Below, piece after piece: positions 44,011 to 51,348 of a DNA stretch of 64,000 nucleotides (position 1 is the first letter of the stretch; every line of letters starts with the position of its first letter). The notes below the pieces were generated by a model. The model did not search any database, was not told the DNA's origin, and worked only from the letters and a program-made list of their open reading frames with translations. Both the position numbers and the translations under genes were made by a program. The stretch is from Komagataeibacter intermedius TF2 (GTDB taxonomy: Bacteria > Pseudomonadota > Alphaproteobacteria > Acetobacterales > Acetobacteraceae): assembly GCF_000964425.1 (NCBI RefSeq), contig NZ_BANF01000044.1:1-64000 (forward strand), read 5' to 3'.

Positions 44011-45126
44011 TCACGACTGCGCCACGGTGCGCGACCTGCGGCCCGTCCTGCGGCTTCGCCCCCGCGTGGATGCGGTGACGGGAGCCGCAACCGGCTTTTC
44101 GGGCCTGCGGTGCCACCACGGCACGGGTTTATCCGCTGCGGCATCCGGCAGGGCGGGCGGTTCGACAGCTACGCGCGGGGGCACGACACGCCTGCCCCGC
44201 CGCACGCGGGGAACAGAAGGCGCGGACTGGTCAGCGGGGGGCATGGTGGCTGGCGCAGCCTTCCCTGCCGCATCTTCAGGTGATGGATCAGATAACGCCG
44301 CCGCCTGACGGGGCAGGATTTCGATACGGAAGGCCTCAAGCGGCGCCTGCGAGGACGCCATGACCGGCGCATCCTCCAGCGGGCCAAGATGGGTGCCGTC
44401 GGTAAAACAGGCTTCGATCCGGCAGACGAACTGCCGCGCGGCCTCCCCTTTCAGGCGCACCCGCAGCCCCAGCAGCGGCAGCGCCATGCCCCGACTGCCG
44501 CAATAGGCGCCACCATTCACCCATGGCGAAAACCAGTCTGCGCCCAGAATGGCCTGATATTCCATATCCCCTGCCGCAAGACCGGGGGCAGGCTGGATGG
44601 CGAACCCTTCCATCCACTGCCTGCCGCCCCTTTTGCCCATCCACGTCCCGAGTGCCGCGCTGACGTCACCGCGTCCCTGGATATGGGCGATCATGCCACC
44701 TGCCCTGACATCCCCTGCCGCCTGCGCGGATGACGGTACGGCCGCCGCAGCAGCAGTCACCTGCGGCCCGGACAGCCTGACCACCTGCAATCCCGGCAGG
44801 GCCGCCCCGTCACGCGCCGGATCGCGATAGGTAGTGACCAGCACTGCCCCCCCGTCATCGGGCATGCGCACGAGGGCCGCGCCCCCTTTCGCACCCATCC
44901 AGCCATCCGCGTCAAACGTGCTGACCCGCACCGCATCCATGCCGGGCGGCACGGTCACGCGCATGCCCGACAGCGGCGCAAACCCCGCGCCCGCCGGAAC
45001 GGCTGCGTGGAAAATGCAGTACGTTCCGGCCTCCAGCCGCATAAGCTGTGCGCTGGCCTGTACATCTCCCGCCTGCGGGGCGGCGCGTGCGGCCTCCATC
45101 ACCAACGTCCCGCCACAGGACAGCAC
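44011..45126 (-). CDS. protein of unknown family in the secretion/glycosylation operon
   Basis: About 371 aa, not recognised. Residues 1-270 look beta-rich (GTYCIFHAAVPAGAG, MRVTVPPGMDAVRVSTFDADGWMG, AVLVTTYRDPARDG, ADWFSPWVNGGAYCGSRGMALPLLGLRVRLKGEAARQFVCRIEACFTDGTHLGPL), which could be a carbohydrate-binding or jelly-roll-like domain (inference). The last 100 residues are Pro/Ala/Arg-rich and basic (VPRVRRGRRVVPPRVAV, RRTGRRSRTVAQS), probably disordered. No signal peptide is clear. The GTG at 45126 or the ATG at 45099 could be the start. It lies between the two glycosyltransferase genes with 34- and 31-bp gaps. Confidence 0.65.
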   Translation of the reverse strand: MLSCGGTLVMEAARAAPQAGDVQASAQLMRLEAGTYCIFHAAVPAGAGFAPLSGMRVTVPPGMDAVRVSTFDADGWMGAKGGAALVRMPDDGGAVLVTTYRDPARDGAALPGLQVVRLSGPQVTAAAAAVPSSAQAAGDVRAGGMIAHIQGRGDVSAALGTWMGKRGGRQWMEGFAIQPAPGLAAGDMEYQAILGADWFSPWVNGGAYCGSRGMALPLLGLRVRLKGEAARQFVCRIEACFTDGTHLGPLEDAPVMASSQAPLEAFRIEILPRQAAALSDPSPEDAAGKAAPATMPPADQSAPSVPRVRRGRRVVPPRVAVEPPALPDAAADKPVPWWHRRPEKPVAAPVTASTRGRSRRTGRRSRTVAQS

Positions 45127-45160
45127 AGCACCGCGCGCATATGGGCTGGGGCAATAACGA

Positions 45161-48148
45161 TCAAGACAGACCTCTTTTGCTTACATCATGAATGGGCTGG
45201 GCCGTGACGGAGTGCCCGGCCCGGGCATAAGACAGCAAAAACGTATTCAATTGGTGAACGGGCAGCCCCAGCGGCACGCATGCCCCGCGCCCTGTCGCCC
45301 GGATACGGTCGGCCACCGCGCCAAGGTCAAACGCCACGCAGCGCAGGTCCGCGCGCCATAGCTGGGTCAGGGTAAAGCACCATGTCTCGGGACAGATGGA
45401 AGGCACGAACCCCACGTCGCCCCGCGCGCCACGCAGCAGGGACACGGCGTCTTCCCCACCATAAGGGCCGGTAATGAAAACGCGTCCGGTGTCCAGCAGG
45501 GGCGCGTCATCGGATGTATGCCCCACCACAATGAATTCCAGCGCAAGGTCGCGCGCGCGCGCATCCTGCGCCGCCGCCAGTAATATCCCATGCCCCTTGT
45601 CCGGCCCGATCCCGCCCGCCACCACAACCCGGCACCGCCCGGTCCGTGGCGGCAGGCCGGAGGCAGGGCGGGCCGCACAGCCTGCCGCGAACCGGCGCAG
45701 GGACAGGTCCGGACAGTCATTTTCCAACGCTGATATTTCACATGAAACATCCGGAACATGCCGCGCCAGCCTGCGGGCCACATCCGCCGACGGCACGACC
45801 ACACGCCGCGCACCCGCCAGTTCACGGGCCGTATCGCGCCGCAGGCGGGCCACATCCACTTCCCCCACCAGCGAGCCCAGCGCCTGGACACAGGCCCGGC
45901 ATCCCGCCGCATCCGGCTCCCCGCAGTACCGCCCGGCCGCTCCCACCAGCGTAATGCGTGGACATATCCCGGCATAATCATGCACATGCCGGTCATAGGG
46001 CACATCCAGCCGCGCACACAGGTCATGCACCCGCCTGCCGTGACCCAGATGGTGATGCACCTCGACCAGCCGCAGCCCGAACGCGCGCAGCAGGCCAATC
46101 AGGCTGTCCGCCTGCCCAGGCCAGGCAAACCGCATGGCCGGACATGCATCCCCTGTCCTGCCGTCACGCAGCATGAACCCGTTTTCAGCCGGTTCCAGCA
46201 CAAGCGGAAACCGGCCTGTTTCCGCCCATTGCAGCGCACGCCCGGCCACCACGCGGGCAACGCCGCCTGCCCCGTCATGGGTCACCAGCAGCACCGCACC
46301 GTCACCCGCCATCTGGCGCGCGACACGGCGCCACACAAGAAGCGACAGCCGCTGGCGTGCCGCCGCCAGAGGGTCGGCCGCGACATGCGCCTGCACCAAT
46401 GCGTCATAACCGGGAAACAGCCGGTTCAGTATCCACAGGTTGCGCTGCTGCAACGCCCGGCGCTGCGCGCCGAAGGATACGCCCCCCACATGCCCGACAA
46501 ACACGCCAACCGCCGCCCGGTGCCGCCAGCCCGCCAGCCGGGCACGCATGGAAAAATCATTTTCCTCCCCATATCCCCGGCCATACAGTTCGGGACGGAA
46601 CAGGCCCGTCTGGCGCAGGCAGTCATGGCGGATCAGCATGCAGAAGCCGTGCGCGGTGGGAATGTCCACATCCCGCCCCCCATTGGCCCGCAGGCTGGCC
46701 GCCATAAGCTGGCGGACTTCATCCATATCGCATGTTCGGGGCCGCGCCGGGTCCGGATCAGGCCATGTCAGGATGGAGGCATCATTGGACAGGGGGGAAA
46801 CCGTGCCGGTATCAACCCGCGCATAGGCTACGCGCAGCATTTCATCCAGCCAGCCGGGGGCGACCAGCGTGTCGCTGTTCAGCAGCACGACATCCATGCC
46901 ATCCGCATCGGACAGGCCGGTATTGACCGCCGCCGGATAACCCTGATTGGCGTCATGCCGCCGCAGGCTGATCCTTCCTGCCGCCGCCCGCGTGTCCAGC
47001 GCGGTAGCCAGCATGGGGTCAGGCGTTGCATCATCCACCACCATGATATCCACTGCCGGACCATCCGACCGCCGCGCCAGTGTCTCGGTCACGCTGTCAA
47101 GGCAGGCCAGCGTGCGCGCCCGGTCCGCATAAACCGGAACAACCACCCGGCAGCGCGCCGCCCGCCGGGGAATATGGTCGGGGGTCCGCACCCGCCGTCG
47201 CATGGTGGGAAACACCTGTCGCGCCCGTGGCAGGCGCACCGGCAGGGGGGAACCGATCAACTGCCGTCCATCGGGCATGGCAACATGCACCGTGCCGTGC
47301 GGCGCCAGGTCGGACCATGCCATGCCAAACCCCCATACCGGCATGGTGGGACCGGCACCGTTTTTCCACCCCGCCCCCCACTGACGCGACAGGACCGGGG
47401 CACGCCTGCCATGGGCATCATCGGATACGGACAGGTCAGGTGGATGATCCGGCTGCGCCGGCATGACGGCCCAGCCCGTCATGCCCTGCGCATCCAGCAT
47501 GACGGCACCGGTTACATGGCACAGGGCCTGCCGGTCCGGCCGCGCACCCAGCAGGGGCGTGCCGTCATACTGCACCACAATATCATGGGCCTGCCGCCAG
47601 TACCGGGGCAGACGCACGCACTGCCCGTCATGCCGCCGGGGGGTCCATGCCTGCCCGTCCAGTATCACGTCTGGCGCGCAACCAGCAGGCAGGCCGCCCC
47701 AGTGCAGCACGCCACCGGGATCCAGCGCGCACCAGCCACGCAACGCCATGTGCTGGCAGACCAGTCCCGCCGGAACACGCAATGCCGGGTCAAAGCCATA
47801 ACAGGTGAAAAACCGGCCCAGCGCCCGCGCGGCCTGGGGCCATGCGTTCTCCACGCAGCGGGCGAGGACCAGCAGGCGCAATCCGGCCCGGAATTCCCCC
47901 TGTTCCATGACCGTCTCGATCGCACGGGCCGCACTGTTCCCGTGCCCCGCGCCCAGACGGGCGGCGGCCAGCGCGTACAGCACGCCCATATCTTCCGCCG
48001 CCAGCCGGGCCGCGCGTTCCATCCATGCCAGCGCCAGCCCATGCTGCCCCCGCCCGGCCAGATGGCGCGCGTGGCGCACGGCGCCCCCGACATCCGCATC
48101 CGGCCCCGCCGTCCCGCCCGCGTCATGACCCGGCATGTTCATCCGCAC
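45161..48148 (-). CDS. 995-aa multidomain glycosyltransferase (GT2 plus GT4-like)
   Basis: Residues 1-130 look like TPR-type helices (HARHLAGRGQHGLALAWMERAARLA, LYALAAARLGAGHGNSAARAIETVM). After a beta-rich linker, a GT2/GT-A domain spans about 325-600: CRVVVPVYADRARTLACLDSV, IMVVDDATPDP, VVLLNSDTLVAPGWLDEM (DxD-like), LYGRGYGEENDFSMRARLAGW. The C-terminal part is GT4-like: VLLVTHDGAGGVARVV, YDRHVHDYAGICPRI, VVPSADVARRLARH, RVVVAGGIGPDKGHGIL, VPSICPETWCFTLTQLW, the last being the acceptor/donor E motif. The two catalytic folds in one chain suggest sequential sugar additions. It overlaps the Sel1 gene by 26 bp; alternative starts are 48142 and 48136. Confidence 0.85.
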   Translation of the reverse strand: MRMNMPGHDAGGTAGPDADVGGAVRHARHLAGRGQHGLALAWMERAARLAAEDMGVLYALAAARLGAGHGNSAARAIETVMEQGEFRAGLRLLVLARCVENAWPQAARALGRFFTCYGFDPALRVPAGLVCQHMALRGWCALDPGGVLHWGGLPAGCAPDVILDGQAWTPRRHDGQCVRLPRYWRQAHDIVVQYDGTPLLGARPDRQALCHVTGAVMLDAQGMTGWAVMPAQPDHPPDLSVSDDAHGRRAPVLSRQWGAGWKNGAGPTMPVWGFGMAWSDLAPHGTVHVAMPDGRQLIGSPLPVRLPRARQVFPTMRRRVRTPDHIPRRAARCRVVVPVYADRARTLACLDSVTETLARRSDGPAVDIMVVDDATPDPMLATALDTRAAAGRISLRRHDANQGYPAAVNTGLSDADGMDVVLLNSDTLVAPGWLDEMLRVAYARVDTGTVSPLSNDASILTWPDPDPARPRTCDMDEVRQLMAASLRANGGRDVDIPTAHGFCMLIRHDCLRQTGLFRPELYGRGYGEENDFSMRARLAGWRHRAAVGVFVGHVGGVSFGAQRRALQQRNLWILNRLFPGYDALVQAHVAADPLAAARQRLSLLVWRRVARQMAGDGAVLLVTHDGAGGVARVVAGRALQWAETGRFPLVLEPAENGFMLRDGRTGDACPAMRFAWPGQADSLIGLLRAFGLRLVEVHHHLGHGRRVHDLCARLDVPYDRHVHDYAGICPRITLVGAAGRYCGEPDAAGCRACVQALGSLVGEVDVARLRRDTARELAGARRVVVPSADVARRLARHVPDVSCEISALENDCPDLSLRRFAAGCAARPASGLPPRTGRCRVVVAGGIGPDKGHGILLAAAQDARARDLALEFIVVGHTSDDAPLLDTGRVFITGPYGGEDAVSLLRGARGDVGFVPSICPETWCFTLTQLWRADLRCVAFDLGAVADRIRATGRGACVPLGLPVHQLNTFLLSYARAGHSVTAQPIHDVSKRGLS

Positions 48149-49895
48149 GGGTCATGCGATCCAGTTCGTCACGCGCGCCGCGTACGCCGTGCGCCGCAGC
48201 CTGTTCCAGCCAGTACCGCGCCCGCACACGGTCCACCGGCCCCGCCAGTCCCTTCACCAGATACCGGCCCAGCATGAACTGCGACAGGGCATTGCCCGCT
48301 TCCGCGCCGCGCATGAACCAGTGCAGCGCCCGCGTCCGGTCAGGCGGCAGGTCGTGACCACCACCATACAGGGCGCCAAGGGAAAACATGGCCTCGGCCC
48401 GGCCCATATGGGCGGCGCGCTGGTACAGCGCCAGTGCGCCCGCATGGTCACGGGGGCCGCCCTTCCCTTCCAGACAAAGCTGCGCCGCAACCACGCAGGC
48501 ATCGGCCAGCCCATGCCGGGCGGCGCGTTCCAGCCAGTGACGGGCGCGTGCCACATCCATCGGCACCCCGTCCCCTTCCAGCAGCATGCGCCCATACCAG
48601 TATTCGGCATTGACCACGCCCGCGCGGGCGGCACGCCCCATCCATGATGCCGCCTGCACCGGATCGGCCACCATCCCCACCCCGTCATGCAGACTGACCG
48701 CAAGGTTGAAGGCCGCGACCGGGTCCCCTGCCCGTGCCGCGGGCATGAAATCCGGCAGCGGCGTATCGGGGGTGGAGCGTGCATCCTGCCCCTGCGCCAC
48801 CAGCGCTGCCGCAAGGTCGGTCATGGCCGCGACATCACCCAGTTCCGCCGCCCGTTTCAGCCAGTGCCGGGCCTGTGCGGGATCAGCGGCAACCCCGCGT
48901 CCGTGCCGGTACAGCAGCGCCAGCATGCGACACGCCACCGCATGATCCCGGTCCGCCGCGCGGCGGTACCACATCACGGCTTCATGATCACCGGGCAGGG
49001 CCGCCTCGCCGCGCGCATGCAGGTCACCCAGCAGGGCGGCTGCCTCCCGATCCCCTGCCAGACCCGCGCGACGCAGCCATGTCTCGGCCGTCATGACATT
49101 GCGTGGCCTGTCCGCTCCCTCCTCCAGCAGCAACGCGCCATACCGCGCCTGCGCGGGGCGCACGCCCTGGGCTGCGGCGCGGGCATACCACTGTTCGGCC
49201 TGCGCCCTGTCCGCCGGCAGGCCCCAGCCCCGTTCATGCAGCAGGCCCAGCATGTACTGCGCGGTGGGCAAGCCACTATCCGCCGCGCGTATAAGGGCCG
49301 CCACCGCGTCGGGATCCGTGCCGGGCAACTGGTCCGGGGCCGAAAGATGGGCGACCGCCAGCCCCAGATCCCCCTGCGGGCATCCGGCCCGTGCCGCGCG
49401 TTCGCACCACATCCGCGCGGCCTGCGGGTCGCGTACGGGGTGCGGCCCGGTGGCCAGCAGGTAGCCATACAGGGCCTGCGCATCAGGCAGGCCGCCTTCC
49501 GCCGCCCGCCGTGCCCATTGCGTTGCCGCCACCGGATCAGGCCATTGGTCGATGCCATCGGGCAACGCCACGGGCAGCAGGCCGTCTGCCCCCCTGTGAT
49601 CGGGTGGGTCAACCAGCAGCATCAGTGCAAGGGAAAAGCAGCCTTCGACATGACCCGCGCAGGCCGCCATGTGCATCCAGTGCACGCCCTCGACAGGGCT
49701 GCGCGGGACGCCGTTGCCCTCAAGATAGGCCCGCGCGACCTGATACTGCGCCGCCACCATGCCGTCGCGCGCAAGGCGACCCAGCAGGGCGAACCCCTGT
49801 GCCGAGCGCCCTTCGTGTTCCAGCAGGCGGCATGCATGGCGGAAACGGGCCGTGGGGGATACCGCCCCCAGCAGGCCGGACAGGAACGTACGCAC
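48123..49895 (-). CDS. Sel1-like repeat protein
   Basis: 590 aa of about 13-15 Sel1-type (SLR) helical repeats, e.g. GDVAAMTDLAAALVAQG, GVVNAEYWYGRMLLEGDGVPMDVARARHWLERAARHG, GRAEAMFSLGALYGGGHDLPPDRTRALHWFMRGAEAGN. SLR proteins are alpha-solenoids that scaffold protein complexes. The GTG at 49895 starts seven bases after the HlyD stop; no typical signal peptide (MRTFLSGLLGAVSPTARF is a weak hydrophobic start), so location is unclear. It sits between the membrane-fusion protein and the large glycosyltransferase, suggesting it connects secretion with glycosylation (inference). Confidence 0.9.
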   Translation of the reverse strand: MRTFLSGLLGAVSPTARFRHACRLLEHEGRSAQGFALLGRLARDGMVAAQYQVARAYLEGNGVPRSPVEGVHWMHMAACAGHVEGCFSLALMLLVDPPDHRGADGLLPVALPDGIDQWPDPVAATQWARRAAEGGLPDAQALYGYLLATGPHPVRDPQAARMWCERAARAGCPQGDLGLAVAHLSAPDQLPGTDPDAVAALIRAADSGLPTAQYMLGLLHERGWGLPADRAQAEQWYARAAAQGVRPAQARYGALLLEEGADRPRNVMTAETWLRRAGLAGDREAAALLGDLHARGEAALPGDHEAVMWYRRAADRDHAVACRMLALLYRHGRGVAADPAQARHWLKRAAELGDVAAMTDLAAALVAQGQDARSTPDTPLPDFMPAARAGDPVAAFNLAVSLHDGVGMVADPVQAASWMGRAARAGVVNAEYWYGRMLLEGDGVPMDVARARHWLERAARHGLADACVVAAQLCLEGKGGPRDHAGALALYQRAAHMGRAEAMFSLGALYGGGHDLPPDRTRALHWFMRGAEAGNALSQFMLGRYLVKGLAGPVDRVRARYWLEQAAAHGVRGARDELDRMTRADEHAGS

Positions 49896-49902
49896 CGCCG
49901 GA

Positions 49903-51348
49903 TCAGGGTTCGCGCATGCCGTCGGTCACGGCGGGCAGCAGGCGGTTGAGCAGGTACTGCATCATGGTCCGCCGTCCAACATGGATGTCCGCCTCGACCG
50001 GCATGCCCGGCTGGGGGCGGAAAAAGGACGGCACGCCATGCAGGGTGTACCGGTCGATCGACAGGCGCACGCGGTAATAGGCATTCATCATGTCGCCCAC
50101 ATCGGTGCCCTGTTCGGCGCTGGCGCCGGGCTTCGCGGCAGAGGTGGAAAACGCATCGGGGCTGATGACGCGCACCGTCGCCTCGCCCCCGCCGTACTGG
50201 GTATAGGGAAAGGCCGCGAATTTCAGCAGCGCATGATCGCCTGCGCGCACATAACCCGCATCCACGCCGCGCAGCGTGGCTTCCACGTCCAGATGGCTGC
50301 CCGTCGGCACCAGCGTCAGCAGCGGGGTCGCGGCCTGGATGACCGAACCCGCGGACAGATGCGCGATACTCAGCACCACCGCGTCACGGTCGGCGCGCAT
50401 GACGATCAGGTCATGGTGCAGCACAGCCTTGCTGTAGCTGCCATCGGCATCCGCCAGATGGTGCTGCGCAAGGGCCAGGTCCTGATACACCGTGGCGTGC
50501 CAGTTGCTGGCGTACCCGTCGCGCTGGGCCTTCATCGCGTCAAGGCGCGCGCGGGTGCTGTCAGCCGCATGCCGGGCAGATACCTGCGAGCGCGTCACCT
50601 CCATAAGCGTATCCTGCGCCGCCAGCGTGGACAGGCGGCTGCCCACCTGTTCATGCTGCAGGCGCACGCGCATGTCCTGCACGTCGCGTGCGACACGGGC
50701 GCGTGCGGCATACATGGCGGCACTGGCCTCATACCCCTGCAGTTCGCTTTCCAGCCCCGCCACCTGTCGGTCGTAATTCGACATCTGGGCCGTGTATTCC
50801 GCCTGTCGGCGCAGATAGGCGGCGGCTTCCTGCACGGACGCGGGATCGTTCATGTCCGCCGTGTAGGGGCGGCCCTCGGCCTCCGCCGTGCGGCGGGCGA
50901 CCTCCGCCCGGTAGGCCGCGACCTGACGGCGCAGGTTGGTGACGTCCGCATCCGTCACCGTGGGGTCCAGCCGGGCCAGCACCTGTCCCTTGTGGACGGT
51001 GTCGCCCTCATGCACCTCCACCGTGCGGATGATGGAGGTCTCCAGCGGCTGCAGCACCATCGTGTCGTCAAACGGCGTCAGGCGGCCATTCACGCTGACC
51101 ACCCGGTCCAGCGGGAAAAACGTCATGACCATCAGCCCCGCCCCGGCCAGCGCCGCGACCAGCCAGATGACATAACGCGCCGCATCCGACGGCGGCAGGT
51201 CCACCAGCGCCGCGCTGGGGGAATAGAACGTCAGCAGCGCGGGCGGCAGGCCGGTGGGAATATCCGCCGTGGGCGGCGGCAGGACCGACAGGAGCCCGGC
51301 GCCATTCCCCTCATCGGGCGTGGAGGGCACAAGGTCATGGCCGCTCAT
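49903..51348 (-). CDS. type I secretion membrane-fusion protein (HlyD family)
   Basis: 481 aa. One N-terminal membrane helix (YVIWLVAALAGAGLMVMTFFPLD), then a beta-barrel/lipoyl half beginning VVSVNGRLTPFDDTMVLQPLETSIIRTVEVHEGDTVHKGQVLARLDPT, a long alpha-helical hairpin (ADVTNLRRQVAAYRAEVARRTAEAEG to AADSTRARLDAMKAQRDG), a second lipoyl half, and the family C-terminus PGMPVEADIHVGRRTMMQYLLNRL. It spans the periplasm between an ABC exporter and an outer-membrane TolC-type channel. The ATG overlaps the ABC gene's stop by four bases. No TolC-like gene is in the window. Confidence 0.95.
   Translation of the reverse strand: MSGHDLVPSTPDEGNGAGLLSVLPPPTADIPTGLPPALLTFYSPSAALVDLPPSDAARYVIWLVAALAGAGLMVMTFFPLDRVVSVNGRLTPFDDTMVLQPLETSIIRTVEVHEGDTVHKGQVLARLDPTVTDADVTNLRRQVAAYRAEVARRTAEAEGRPYTADMNDPASVQEAAAYLRRQAEYTAQMSNYDRQVAGLESELQGYEASAAMYAARARVARDVQDMRVRLQHEQVGSRLSTLAAQDTLMEVTRSQVSARHAADSTRARLDAMKAQRDGYASNWHATVYQDLALAQHHLADADGSYSKAVLHHDLIVMRADRDAVVLSIAHLSAGSVIQAATPLLTLVPTGSHLDVEATLRGVDAGYVRAGDHALLKFAAFPYTQYGGGEATVRVISPDAFSTSAAKPGASAEQGTDVGDMMNAYYRVRLSIDRYTLHGVPSFFRPQPGMPVEADIHVGRRTMMQYLLNRLLPAVTDGMREP

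Noticed and set aside
45758-48277. 839-codon open frame antisense to the large glycosyltransferase
   Set aside because: His/Arg/Pro-rich low-complexity translation typical of a shadow frame; the opposite strand has clear glycosyltransferase motifs.
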